DNA of 64,000 nucleotides from Coleofasciculaceae cyanobacterium (GTDB taxonomy: Bacteria > Cyanobacteriota > Cyanobacteriia > Cyanobacteriales > Xenococcaceae): contig DATNPK010000082.1 in the NCBI GenBank assembly GCA_036703275.1, positions 22,130-86,129 on the forward strand, written 5' to 3'. Both the position numbers and the translations under genes were made by a program. Below are positions 9,396 through 18,441 of this stretch, one piece after another; within the stretch, counting starts at the first letter, position 1, and every line of letters starts with the position of its first letter. The notes under the pieces were generated by a model. That model saw only the letters and a program-made list of their open reading frames with translations, did no database searches and was not told the origin of the DNA.

Positions 9396-9773
9396 CTATT
9401 CTACTGTCTCTGGTTTATCTTGCCGCTCCTGACTAATTTTACTCAGCAGGTTCAACATATTGTCTCCTCTTTCTAATGAATCCTCCAAAAATTTTACTGT
9501 GGGAATTCTTCTGAGCTGCATACGACTACCCAATTCCTTACGCACAAAATTTGCCGAAGACTCTAATCCCTCCATAGTCTCTGCTCTAGCTTCTTCCGTA
9601 CCATAAATGCTGACAAAGATTTTAGCGTGCTGTAAATCCCCTGAAACATCAACATCAGTAACGCTAACCATTCCAGCACCGACGCGATCGTCTTTGATTT
9701 CGCTGAGTAACATCTGGCTGACTTCTCGCTTAATTAAGGCAGCTACGCGAGCCACACGACGACTATTAGCCAC
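9396..9773 (-). CDS. rbfA: Ribosome-binding factor A
   Basis: 125-residue KH-fold factor for late 30S subunit maturation. The N-terminus (M)[18 protein letters not shown] and the segment DPxx-like [20 protein letters not shown] are characteristic. I set the start at the GTG 9771-9773: a strong GATGAGG ribosome-binding site (plus 9781-9787) lies 7-8 bases upstream, and ANSRR is the usual family N-terminus. An ATG 36 bases further upstream is in frame, but it would place that site inside the coding region. It is followed closely by the GH3 gene. Confidence 0.93.
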   Translation of the reverse strand: MANSRRVARVAALIKREVSQMLLSEIKDDRVGAGMVSVTDVDVSGDLQHAKIFVSIYGTEEARAETMEGLESSANFVRKELGSRMQLRRIPTVKFLEDSLERGDNMLNLLSKISQERQDKPETVE

Positions 9774-9907
9774 AATTTTTACCTCATCATAATAACTTTG
9801 GAGATGCAATTAAACTGTCTGACAATTACACCACCCTAAATTGTAGCTAAACCTTACCTAGTTAGAAACTAGTAGTTTTTTAAGTTTTTAATCTCCTCAT
9901 AAGGCTT

Positions 9908-10843
9908 TTATTTGGCTAGTTGTGCCAGGATGCTTGACTGCGGGAAAGTCATTTTTGGGCTTTCTGACAATAAATAATCTAAGAATGTTTCCGCAATTAC
10001 CGACAATTTTTTCCCCGCTAAATGAGACACAAACCAACGACGTCTAATTGGAAAGTGTTGAAAATCTAAAATTGTTAATTCTCCTGATATTCCCTCAGAA
10101 ATTAGACAATGTTCCGACAACACTGATATTCCTAATCCACCAGAAATAGCCTGTTTAATTGCTTCGTTGCTGCCCAACTCTAGCTTTACTTTGACCGCAA
10201 TATTATTCTGAGCAAATAATTGGGCAATAGCTTCTCTCGTCCCCGATCCCTGTTCCCTCATAATAAAAGGCTGATCGTTCAACTCTTTTAAATTAATATT
10301 TTTCTTCGAGGCTAGAGGATGATCTTTTTTAGCTACTACTACCAGGGGATTATTTAAAAAGGGTCTGCTGGTTAAATCTATATCTTGATGCGGATTACTA
10401 ACCACATACAGATCGTCTTTATTCATTTGCATTCGCTCTTGAATTTCTTGATGGTTAATCACTTTAAGCGCAACATCAATCCCTGGATAATTCTGGCAAA
10501 AAGAACCAAGTAGTCTGGGAACAAAATATTTGGCAGTGGTAATGACAGCTAAGTTTAACTGTCCCTGCTTGGTTCCTTTGAGATCGGCTATCTTGATTTC
10601 AAAATTATTTAGGTTTTCAAAAATCTCCTGGCAAGTGCTCAGCAATTCTTGCCCTGCATCGGTTAAATATAGACTTTTACCAATTTGTTCAAATAGAGGG
10701 AGTCCAACCGATTTGGTTAACTGTTTAACTTGACTGGAAACAGTTGGTTGAGTAATTAGTAACTCTTCGGCGGCGCGAGTAAAGCTGCTATTGCGCGCTA
10801 CTGTCTCAAATACCTTTAATTGATGTAGAGTTGCTGGAATCAA
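9908..10843 (-). CDS. LysR-family regulator, NdhR/CmpR (CcmR) clade
   Basis: 311 residues. The N-terminal winged helix-turn-helix starts MIPATLHQLKVFETVARNSSFTRAAEELL, followed by QPTVSSQVKQLT. The effector domain contains the conserved FIMREQGSGTREAI and LELGSNEAIKQAISGGLGISVLS. These phrases are the ones I associate with the cyanobacterial regulators NdhR/CcmR and CmpR, which sense photorespiratory or carbon-status metabolites and control inorganic-carbon uptake genes. Which paralogue this is cannot be decided by eye. No target operon is adjacent: the neighbours are rbfA and holB, both on the same strand. Confidence 0.85.
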   Translation of the reverse strand: MIPATLHQLKVFETVARNSSFTRAAEELLITQPTVSSQVKQLTKSVGLPLFEQIGKSLYLTDAGQELLSTCQEIFENLNNFEIKIADLKGTKQGQLNLAVITTAKYFVPRLLGSFCQNYPGIDVALKVINHQEIQERMQMNKDDLYVVSNPHQDIDLTSRPFLNNPLVVVAKKDHPLASKKNINLKELNDQPFIMREQGSGTREAIAQLFAQNNIAVKVKLELGSNEAIKQAISGGLGISVLSEHCLISEGISGELTILDFQHFPIRRRWFVSHLAGKKLSVIAETFLDYLLSESPKMTFPQSSILAQLAK

Positions 10844-10991
10844 AAGTTGACACTCCTGAATTTACTTAGTAATTATCTTGTTATTTATCATATACAAAAA
10901 TCAATGTATTTTGATTAAATCATAATTTAAAGTTTATAGATGCTAGAAAATTCCACTGGCTAAATCAGCGGATTTACCATAGCCGTATCGA

Positions 10992-11933
10992 TTATTGGCT
11001 GAGATTTAGTAGCGCATACTCCCAAACTAAACGAGGCTGGACATAACTAAGTAGGCATTGTCGAGTTTTTTCCCAGATTGCCATCAACTGAATCTGTTGA
11101 TTTTGTCGCCAATAATAATATTGCAGATAATCTACCAACCATAGTTGAGTTTGCCCATCTAACTGAGTAGAAACAGTTTGAGCTAAATTGAGAGCTTCTA
11201 AAGCCGTCTTAGGCGATCGCTTTAACTGTTGCAGTAGATCATTAGGAATTGCCTGTAGTTGGTGCCAAGCTGCGATCGCTTTTCCTGGACTGCCTTGAGC
11301 GATCGCAATTAGTTCAGGATGTTCTAGAATTGCTTGGTAACCTTTAAGTTCTAATACTGTTGTTAAATGGGTTTGAGATAGGCAACAAAACTGGATGCGT
11401 TGACAGCGAGACACTAAAGTAGTCAACAGAGAATCTGTATCTGGAGCAATCAAAACCAGGGTAGAGTTTTCAGGCTCTTCGAGAGTTTTTAATAGAGCAT
11501 TGGCTGGTGCTTCTGCCATAGTTTGAGCATCTTCTACTACCACAACTTGTCTGCTAGCCTCTAATGCAGGACGATTCAGAAACTGAGTAATATAACGAAT
11601 TTGTTCAATGCGAATTTTGGGTGGGGTTTTGTATTGCAAACCTTGTTCGGCAGCTTGCTCAGCGGTGTATAGTTCGCCTTTACTAAGATAAGTGGGTTTA
11701 ACCCAAAGCAAGTCTGGATGATTGCTCTGTATTCTTTTGAGCGCAAGTTTTTGCTTTTGCACCGACAAATTAGTAGTTAACAAAAGCTGTGCAAAATTAC
11801 TGGCGGCAATTGTACGCCCAATACCTGGTGAGCCACAAAATAAATAAGCTGGTGCAATCCTGTTTAGCTTAACAGCCCGTAAGAGCAATTCAACTGCCTT
11901 TTCCTGACCTAGTAAACCTTGGAAAGCATTCAT
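10992..11933 (-). CDS. holB: DNA polymerase III subunit delta'
   Basis: AAA+ clamp-loader subunit of the replicative polymerase. Seen: GLLGQEKAVELLLRAV at the N-terminus; the P-loop region FCGSPGIGRTIAASNFA (altered Walker A, usual for delta'); VVVEDAQTMAEAPANALLKTLEEPE; and the SRC motif in LVSRCQRIQF. The start is set at the ATG for MNAFQGLLGQ, which matches the family. The frame extends 12 codons further to an ATG at 11969. The P-loop reads as GSPGIGRT, with Arg in place of Lys. Confidence 0.85.
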   Translation of the reverse strand: MNAFQGLLGQEKAVELLLRAVKLNRIAPAYLFCGSPGIGRTIAASNFAQLLLTTNLSVQKQKLALKRIQSNHPDLLWVKPTYLSKGELYTAEQAAEQGLQYKTPPKIRIEQIRYITQFLNRPALEASRQVVVVEDAQTMAEAPANALLKTLEEPENSTLVLIAPDTDSLLTTLVSRCQRIQFCCLSQTHLTTVLELKGYQAILEHPELIAIAQGSPGKAIAAWHQLQAIPNDLLQQLKRSPKTALEALNLAQTVSTQLDGQTQLWLVDYLQYYYWRQNQQIQLMAIWEKTRQCLLSYVQPRLVWEYALLNLSQ

Positions 11934-12017
11934 CTTCAAATTTTGCTGATTTAAATAATCTAAATGCAATAAGGTTGCAGCGTGCCTAGCAACTCTTTGG
12001 AAAAATGGCTTTAATTA

Positions 12018-12449
12018 TCATTCTCCATCATCATCAATCATCGCCGGATCGATTAAGGTGATGTCGAAAGGATCGTCTGGGGGAATAGTAGGAAAGATAT
12101 CGTATTCTCGATATTCATAAACTGCTTCTACCTGAGGTCCAAAAACAACTTTATCGCCGTTTTTGAGGTCGTGAAATCTCACCTTCTTGCTATTAATCAA
12201 TAACCCATTGACGCTGGTTTTTCCTTCCGAATTGCCGTCAATAATCCGATAATAGTTGCTATCTTCTTCCTCTCTCTTAATTAAGGTGGCATGATGACGA
12301 GATACAAACTGAGATTGCAGTACGATATCGCACTGTCCACCTCTCCCCAAAGAATAAGTTGCATTTTGAAGACGAATCTCTCGATGGCCTTTGCCATCAG
12401 TAACAATTAAAACGTGTTCTTCACGGTGTTTTACAGGTTTTGCAGTCAT
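12018..12449 (-). CDS. FHA domain protein
   Basis: 143 residues, essentially one forkhead-associated domain. The phosphothreonine-binding loop motifs are present: YSLGRGGQCDIVL, FVSRHHATL and NGLLINSKKVRF. FHA domains read phosphothreonine on partner proteins, so this is likely a Ser/Thr-kinase signalling adaptor in the cytosol. An acidic tail (DPAMIDDDGE) follows. No kinase gene is adjacent. It lies 84 bases upstream of holB on the same strand and may share its transcript. Confidence 0.88.
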   Translation of the reverse strand: MTAKPVKHREEHVLIVTDGKGHREIRLQNATYSLGRGGQCDIVLQSQFVSRHHATLIKREEEDSNYYRIIDGNSEGKTSVNGLLINSKKVRFHDLKNGDKVVFGPQVEAVYEYREYDIFPTIPPDDPFDITLIDPAMIDDDGE

Positions 12450-12571
12450 GAGCCAAGTACGGAGTCACCGATTTATTGTAACTAGCTTTGCTTATTTAAT
12501 TAATCGCAGCGATAAATCATCATAACCAACAGATTAATTTAGACGGTTTTCTATCTTAATGCCAGCCTAAC

Positions 12572-12620
12572 CCATAAAGTTGGCATGATTAATCTAGTGG
12601 CGATTAAAATAACTTTATGG
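12572..12620. repeat. 10-base inverted repeat in intergenic gap
   Basis: CCATAAAGTT at 12572-12581 and AACTTTATGG at 12611-12620 are perfect inverted copies separated by 29 bases. They lie between the FHA gene and the DprA-like gene. This could be a long-loop transcript hairpin or an operator pair. There is no T-run, so it is not a standard terminator. Confidence 0.35.
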
Positions 12621-12673
12621 TCAATTGTCTTGGCAAGTTTACCTATATCTAAATCTTCAATTTGCGTGGCTGT

Positions 12674-13195
12674 CTAGTCAAAATAAAATAACGTAACGAT
12701 TTTTCTCTGTTCTTCTGCTTCCTGACAAGTCTTTAATAAAGTATTGCTGTCGTGAAAAGCAAAGCAAATTAACTGCTGACAACGAGAAATAATTTCACTA
12801 TTGCACATAGCACTAGCCTGACCTAATGATAAATGATCGTTCTGAGAATTTTCAATTAGGTGAACGACCTTCTCTAGCTGCTTTTTAGATTCTCTGGGCT
12901 GGCGAGATAAGCTTTGAGGCAAAATTACGGTCAATAAATTTGATTCAGCGCGCATTGCACCTTTAATAGCTGCCGAATTAGTTCCAATAGCCCCAGAAGT
13001 AACTAATCGATTTCCTCCCAAGACCAAAGCATAGCTCATCATTTCTATTAACTGCTGGTGCATTAGTGGTACATGGCGAGAACCTAATAACGCGATTCGC
13101 TTAGAACCAGTTTGTTGTAAGGCTGCTAGCTCTTGGGTTAATGTATCAAGGCTTACGTCACTTGTGGTTATTGTGTCTAGTGGTTGTTGGCTCAA
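12674..13195 (-). CDS. DprA-like Rossmann (SLOG-type) protein
   Basis: 173 residues. KRIALLGSRHVPLMHQQLIE and GGNRLVTSGAIGTNSAAIKGA resemble the nucleotide-binding core of DprA and the SLOG superfamily. Close cyanobacterial homologues are, as I recall, labelled DNA recombination-mediator protein A. It lacks the flanking domains of true DprA. Loading RecA on transforming single strands is the canonical DprA role, but for a core-only protein that is only a suggestion. It lies upstream of the FHA gene and downstream of nurA on the same strand. Confidence 0.65.
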   Translation of the reverse strand: MSQQPLDTITTSDVSLDTLTQELAALQQTGSKRIALLGSRHVPLMHQQLIEMMSYALVLGGNRLVTSGAIGTNSAAIKGAMRAESNLLTVILPQSLSRQPRESKKQLEKVVHLIENSQNDHLSLGQASAMCNSEIISRCQQLICFAFHDSNTLLKTCQEAEEQRKIVTLFYFD

Positions 13196-13308
13196 TGAAT
13201 AAATATTTCGTGTCTAGTCTTAACGCCAGTAATTGTAACAAATGATTGTCGGCTAAAGCGATAGCCTGTGGTAAAACTTTATTTTCCAGCTCGAAGCTTA
13301 AAATAAGA

Positions 13309-14505
13309 CTAGGCAATACTGCCTCTTTTTCGGGCTTCTTTATAAGATGTACCGACGTTGCGTAAACCCGCTTTGATTAGCTGTTGTTCTAATAAGCCAA
13401 AAAAGCGAGCGCGATCGCCTCCTCTAACTACCGCCTGATTATGAGCTTCAGCTAATGCTACGGGATAACCATAACCTTTTTGTACTTGAGCCAGCACAAT
13501 ACTTAAAGACTGCTCAAACAAAGCCTGGTCTTCTACTACCCAAGCAGGAACTTCGATTCGAGCGATTTCTGCACCGACATTGACATAGCAGAAGTGAACT
13601 CTTTGGGCATCTTCGTAAAGATCTAAAATACGCAGATTGCTACGATATAAGGGGCTTCTTTGTCCTGGTTGCAGCTGATTTGCCCAAAAGGTTGAGTCGC
13701 GTAAAGAGTCAATTTTCTGACAGGGATATTTATCCAACAGATCGCTACAGTGAACAACACAGTTAGGATGCTCATGCTCACAGGTATGCAAACGCAAAAA
13801 GTTTAATCCTTCGGTACTTCGAGAAGCACTGACGTAGCCCATCATCGGAATATTTGTTTCTCTCAGGCGTTCACAAGAAGCCAGAATTGGCGGAAGAATT
13901 TTATCTCTTGCTTCTACGGGCAAACCATCTAAAAACCAGTAAATTAGCGAGCCATCAACCAAAGCCAAGTTAGGTACGTCATGATGTTCTCCTGGAGGTA
14001 ATACCCAGTTACAGGCCATTTCTGCCAACATCTCAGCTTCCGAGACAGTGCGTCGATAACCCATCCATTCTTCTAAACGAATGCCCCATTGCCGAGATAT
14101 ATACAAATCTTCAGTCTTGTAAAAAACTTCGGGCAGGCTATCCAACAAAGGGTGCAGACTCTGTCCATAGTGGATCATAATCTGACCGATATTAATCAAA
14201 TAGCAGTAGGCAATTTCATGATGAGAAGGAGAAATTTGTGAACCATCCGTAGCAAAAACGCTGTGGCTATAGGGGGCTGGTTCAATATCAAAACACCGAT
14301 CCAAGGGTTCAATGGGGGTAGCAGCGGCAAAGATCAGGCGATCGCGAAAATCAGTTTGATTTTGAATCAATTCTGCCTGTCTATTCGATGCTTGTAACTG
14401 TAATTCCTGAGCATATTCCAGTCTTTTGCCAGAAGCGATCGCCTCCTTGTGCATATGTTGGCTGATACCAGGAATTTGTCCCGCAATTTTGGCCAGATCT
14501 AACAT
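13309..14505 (-). CDS. nurA: NurA-domain nuclease
   Basis: 398 residues. The catalytic-site signature FATDGSQISPSHHEIAY matches NurA, a 5'-3' nuclease that in archaea works with the HerA helicase in DNA end resection. A second acidic site is ALVDGSLIYWFLDGL. The late helix EAHNQAVVRGGDRARFFGLLE is conserved in cyanobacterial NurA proteins. No HerA gene is present in the window, so any partner is encoded elsewhere. The gene is followed by the DprA-like gene on the same strand, which fits a DNA-repair theme. Confidence 0.85.
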   Translation of the reverse strand: MLDLAKIAGQIPGISQHMHKEAIASGKRLEYAQELQLQASNRQAELIQNQTDFRDRLIFAAATPIEPLDRCFDIEPAPYSHSVFATDGSQISPSHHEIAYCYLINIGQIMIHYGQSLHPLLDSLPEVFYKTEDLYISRQWGIRLEEWMGYRRTVSEAEMLAEMACNWVLPPGEHHDVPNLALVDGSLIYWFLDGLPVEARDKILPPILASCERLRETNIPMMGYVSASRSTEGLNFLRLHTCEHEHPNCVVHCSDLLDKYPCQKIDSLRDSTFWANQLQPGQRSPLYRSNLRILDLYEDAQRVHFCYVNVGAEIARIEVPAWVVEDQALFEQSLSIVLAQVQKGYGYPVALAEAHNQAVVRGGDRARFFGLLEQQLIKAGLRNVGTSYKEARKRGSIA

Positions 14506-14621
14506 GATTGTTAATGATTGATGGATAACAGCAGATCGCTAAATCTAAACCCATAGTAAGCCGAGCCACAGGCAAAAGTCGATTCAATGATCATATTTTT
14601 GTATTTACATACAAAGCAAAT

Positions 14622-16556
14622 TTAATTCCAGTTTCCAATCAAGGTAAATGATGACCAAAAGTAAGGATGATCGAGAGTTAGAGTTCCATCAGGAAAATCA
14701 TCTGGAAGAGCTAAACCTTGGCCATTGGATAATTGAACTTGCCGATTATCTACTTTCACATTACCGCGCAGCATCTCTAATTGAGTTTGACGTAATGCTT
14801 CGGCTTTGATTAGAGTAGTTCCCAGCTGATCGTAAAACTCTCCCATTAAAGCTAAAGTTCCTAAATCACTAACATACCAAAGACTTGCCAAAGCAGATTT
14901 CACGCCTGCCTGTACCGCCAAGCCAGCAAAACCTAATTCGGCTTCTTCATCCCCTAAAGCAGTTTCACAAGCACTCAGTACCAACAACTCTATAGGACTA
15001 GCATTAGTATTCCAACCAAGCTCATCAGACAGTTCTTGTAGTTGAGGTATTTTTAGCTGGTCATCGTAAAACTGAATGTATGAATCGCTCATGTCGCCAG
15101 CGTCAAACTTTGCATGAGTGCCTAAGTGAATGATCGAAAAGGGTGTTGGGCGACTATTTTGAGCCACAAAGTTAGGAATAGTAAATTGCTCGTTAAGAAA
15201 TAATTCTCCCTGACGAGGATTACTAATGATGGTTTTTAATTCAATGGGCATAGTCGGCAAAGCTGGTTGTTCGCTAAATTCCGATGCTCCCATAGCCAGA
15301 ATAGAACTCTGCTCTGGATTTACATAACGAGTATCTGTTAAACCAAAACTAGGAACTATTCCCATGGCGTACTTTTCAATCAAGAATTGCTCTCCATCGT
15401 GAAGTGCTGCTATAGGTAATAAACGCAAACCTGAATCCATGGAAAAAACTAAAACATCAATATTATTAGCTTCTAATTCTGCCTCTATTGGTTCAATAAT
15501 AACTTTGTACAGTTTTTGAGCAGATGACATATAGTTAGTTTGATTTAACTTTCTAATATCACTAATTTCTTGCCGAAATTGAGTTGCGGTTGCCACCAAA
15601 TCTTGGCGAGATGTATCTTCAACAGTCTTACGGATGGTTAATTTGGGTTGAGGTGAATTGACGCTATTTAGGTTGGACGATGCCACCAGAGAGTTTTTAG
15701 CACTAGCCTGACTTTGGTCAGGTAAAACTACAAATGACTCTAACTGATTGGATTGAAGAGATATATTGATAAATGCCGGTTTTTTACCTGTCTGTTCGGC
15801 TAATTCGCCTAGCCTACGCGAAATTTGCTTAACTGAAGGTACTGTTCCATACAGCTGTAACCCAGAAGAAGAGATTAACTGAGTCAATTGAAATTCCTCT
15901 TGCATCATTATTGCCAGTTCGCTTCCAGCATCCTGAAATTGAGCTTCATAAGCAACGCGGTCTAACTGTCCGAAGTCTGACTCGGAACTTTCTTCAACTT
16001 CTTCATCTTCAGATGGCTCGTCTTCTGCTTCTGCTTCTGCTTCTGCTTCAGTTTCTTCGGTAGGTTCTTCTTGAACGATCTCGTCTTCTGCTTCTAAGGA
16101 AGCTCCGACATTTTTTGTTGGGTTTTCGACTAATTTTTCAACAATCTCATTTGTCTCAGCTACATCATTTAAATCTTGTGTATTTTGAGCCTCTGTACCT
16201 GTTACAGCGTCGGCTTCAACAGGTAATTCTTCCCCATTTAAAGTTGCTGGTTCAGAATTGGAACTATCAGGAGGGGTCACTGAGTCCCCCGCCAGATTTT
16301 CTCCTATATTAGCGTCAGGGTCAATTTCTAACGTCGTATCTTCGCTAGAAACACCGCTTTCTTCTACGGGTACTTCTTCGGTAAGAGTATTGTCATCGTC
16401 GGTAGTTCCCTCTGCTGGGGGTTCAGATATCATTGAATCGGGACTGGGAAGAGTAACATCGGACATATTGCCTGACTGGGCTCGAACTGATTCTGTGGCC
16501 AGTAGCATCCAAGTCAATACTAAAAATATTTTGATTGATAATAGAGGTAATCTCAT
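14622..16556 (-). CDS. Secreted CHAT-domain (caspase-like) protease
   Basis: 644 residues. The signal peptide is IKIFLVLTWMLLATESVRAQ. Residues about 30-200 form a low-complexity, strongly acidic region with a Glu/Ala run (ETEAEAEAEAEDEP). The CHAT domain fills the C-terminal 300 residues. The catalytic dyad is His481 (IIHLGTHAKF) and Cys530 (LVLSACETALG), followed by LGFAGLAVQAGVKSALASLW. CHAT proteins are clan CD cysteine proteases. Export places this one in the periplasm or outside the cell. Its start is 24 bases after the stop of a putative outer-membrane barrel gene, so the pair is probably one operon. Confidence 0.88.
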   Translation of the reverse strand: MRLPLLSIKIFLVLTWMLLATESVRAQSGNMSDVTLPSPDSMISEPPAEGTTDDDNTLTEEVPVEESGVSSEDTTLEIDPDANIGENLAGDSVTPPDSSNSEPATLNGEELPVEADAVTGTEAQNTQDLNDVAETNEIVEKLVENPTKNVGASLEAEDEIVQEEPTEETEAEAEAEAEDEPSEDEEVEESSESDFGQLDRVAYEAQFQDAGSELAIMMQEEFQLTQLISSSGLQLYGTVPSVKQISRRLGELAEQTGKKPAFINISLQSNQLESFVVLPDQSQASAKNSLVASSNLNSVNSPQPKLTIRKTVEDTSRQDLVATATQFRQEISDIRKLNQTNYMSSAQKLYKVIIEPIEAELEANNIDVLVFSMDSGLRLLPIAALHDGEQFLIEKYAMGIVPSFGLTDTRYVNPEQSSILAMGASEFSEQPALPTMPIELKTIISNPRQGELFLNEQFTIPNFVAQNSRPTPFSIIHLGTHAKFDAGDMSDSYIQFYDDQLKIPQLQELSDELGWNTNASPIELLVLSACETALGDEEAELGFAGLAVQAGVKSALASLWYVSDLGTLALMGEFYDQLGTTLIKAEALRQTQLEMLRGNVKVDNRQVQLSNGQGLALPDDFPDGTLTLDHPYFWSSFTLIGNWN

Positions 16557-16580
16557 GTTTTTATTATGCTAAAGTCGATT

Positions 16581-17573
16581 TTAAAATGAAAAAGTATATC
16601 CAAAGCCAAAAACAAATCTAGTTCCATCTCCAGCCGAACCAGTTACATCCGTGATAGCAGGAACGATTACAAGCGGTAGCTTTTTGAATAGAACAATAGG
16701 AACACCGAGGGTTAAATCTTGACCAGTCCATTCTGCTACTAAACCAACAGGTTGAATAACTTTAATCGCTAAGCTACCAAAAACTCCTATGGTTTCGTTG
16801 CCATCGTCAATATCGGACTCGGAACGAAATTGTCCACCCCCTGCACCCAAAGTTGTATATATTTCGCTGAATGGTTTAGTTCTATCTTGACGCAGCGGAA
16901 ATCTTTTGGTGACGACACCATATACGGAAGAGCCTCCATCAGTGTTGCCCCAAGTAGTCAATCCTTGAACGCCAAGCGCGATCGCAAAGTTTTCTGGTAA
17001 ACGACGATGTAGCTTAAGATTGATTGCCCCATCATCGAATGGCGCACTCAAGTCAACTAAACTGATTCCTATTTGTGCGCCAACGCTTTTTTGCGGATTT
17101 CCTAGACCAAAACCCAAACCAATTACACCATCAGAATCATCCTGAAAGCGCACGCGCTCTTGCAACCCCAATCCAATCCCGGCATTGCCCCAAAATGCTC
17201 CATACGCTGATGGATTAATAATAGTAATGCTTGGGGATGCTTGGTAGGGTTCTTGAGGCAAGGGAATTAGCAACGGTATTCGTTTGGGTTCAAATTGTTC
17301 TCCTGCTGAAGGTTGACGGCGTAAAGAAGGACTACCATTTTCTGAAGTTTCAGCCGCAACGCTGTAAGCAGATCGATCATTGTTAAATGGTCGAGACTGA
17401 AACTGAAATTCCGATTTGGTAACCGTGACTTTTTTGACTGGTCTAGTATTTAATGAAGAAAAATGTTTGGAACTACCAGCTTGAGCATCATTAGCCTTCA
17501 AAATGATTACAGTACTTAGCAGAACAGTTTTAAGGCAATATAAGAGGGACTTTGACTTTCTTTTCAACGGCAT
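16581..17573 (-). CDS. Putative outer-membrane beta-barrel protein
   Basis: 330 residues of unknown family. Seen: an N-terminal basic segment with hydrophobic stretch (LLYCLKTVLLSTVIILKANDAQA) typical of a signal peptide; a Pro/Ser-rich linker to about residue 115; then alternating amphipathic strands with many Gly (GIGLGLQE, VIGLGFGLGNPQ, FVFGFGYTFSF). The last residue is Phe, a hallmark of outer-membrane barrels. An outer-membrane location is therefore inferred. The stop is 24 bases before the CHAT protease start on the same strand, which suggests the two work together. Confidence 0.65.
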   Translation of the reverse strand: MPLKRKSKSLLYCLKTVLLSTVIILKANDAQAGSSKHFSSLNTRPVKKVTVTKSEFQFQSRPFNNDRSAYSVAAETSENGSPSLRRQPSAGEQFEPKRIPLLIPLPQEPYQASPSITIINPSAYGAFWGNAGIGLGLQERVRFQDDSDGVIGLGFGLGNPQKSVGAQIGISLVDLSAPFDDGAINLKLHRRLPENFAIALGVQGLTTWGNTDGGSSVYGVVTKRFPLRQDRTKPFSEIYTTLGAGGGQFRSESDIDDGNETIGVFGSLAIKVIQPVGLVAEWTGQDLTLGVPIVLFKKLPLVIVPAITDVTGSAGDGTRFVFGFGYTFSF

Positions 17574-17750
17574 TTAAGCACTATATTTTTTAAAATATTT
17601 CTTAATGTTTAATTGATGATCGACTGTTTAGCTGTTTGGCAATTTAGATTAATTACCCAAAATATTAAAAATTTTAATTCAACCAAAATGCCTGTCAGTC
17701 AATAGTGGTCGAATTAAGTTCGCCAAGCTAGCATATTGTTTGAAGCGGTC

Positions 17751-18266
17751 TTACCAAGGCCACCAAAGAGTTTGATAGGGTTCGTCATCAAAGCTATAGA
17801 TGCCTCTAACCTGCAAAGCTTTACATTCTATTGGTTTTTTATTGTCCAAAACACATCCAGCATCATAATTTGGGTTGACGCTAAAAAGCTTTTGGCTGGT
17901 TTGAGCAAGGCAGTCTTGAGCCTCTCGATCGACCAGGCAGACTACATTCTCTTTTTCGCTGATTTCCGCCTTGAGATATTTTGCCTGTTCTTGCTGGTAA
18001 GAAGCCTGTAGTTTGACAGCGGTTTGTTGACAAACTTTTTCTCCCGATTGTTCTGGGAGCAAGTATTCGGAATGCCAACTCATCAAAGGTTTTAGATTTA
18101 CTTGTCCTGGAGTATAGGCAAACATGGTTGGCACATCACCTTGCGTAGCACAGACAAATACTGATTCAGACGATTTTTGAGCTGCATTTTCTTTAGCATG
18201 AAGTGGAACTGCGGTTAGTGCGATCGCACAACTAATAAAAGCAGTAGACAAATATTTTTTATTCAT
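17751..18266 (-). CDS. COP23-domain secreted protein
   Basis: 171 residues with a signal peptide (STAFISCAIALTAVPLHA). The mature part starts SVFVCATQGDVPTMFAYTPG, then LMSWHSEYLLPE, and has several cysteines. This matches the COP23 family, named for a circadian-oscillating membrane-associated protein in Cyanothece. The role is unknown. A periplasmic or membrane-peripheral site is likely. It stands alone between the barrel/CHAT pair and ubiD. Confidence 0.75.
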   Translation of the reverse strand: MNKKYLSTAFISCAIALTAVPLHAKENAAQKSSESVFVCATQGDVPTMFAYTPGQVNLKPLMSWHSEYLLPEQSGEKVCQQTAVKLQASYQQEQAKYLKAEISEKENVVCLVDREAQDCLAQTSQKLFSVNPNYDAGCVLDNKKPIECKALQVRGIYSFDDEPYQTLWWPW

Positions 18267-18441
18267 TCAGTGCTACCAGGTATTAAGATTTTAAAGCTAG
18301 ATTTATTTGCTTTCAGTATATTTAACTATATTCAAATCGCTAATTGTTATTATTTCACTAAATATATTGTCACAAGCGTAAATTTTTGATAAAGACTGGC
18401 AATTTAGAGTAATTTTTTAATTAGCTTTTAGCTTAAAATAA

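Noticed and set aside
17736..18011. 91-codon plus-strand frame over the COP23 gene
   Set aside because: Shadow of a real gene on the other strand; the minus-strand frame has a signal peptide and a family match.
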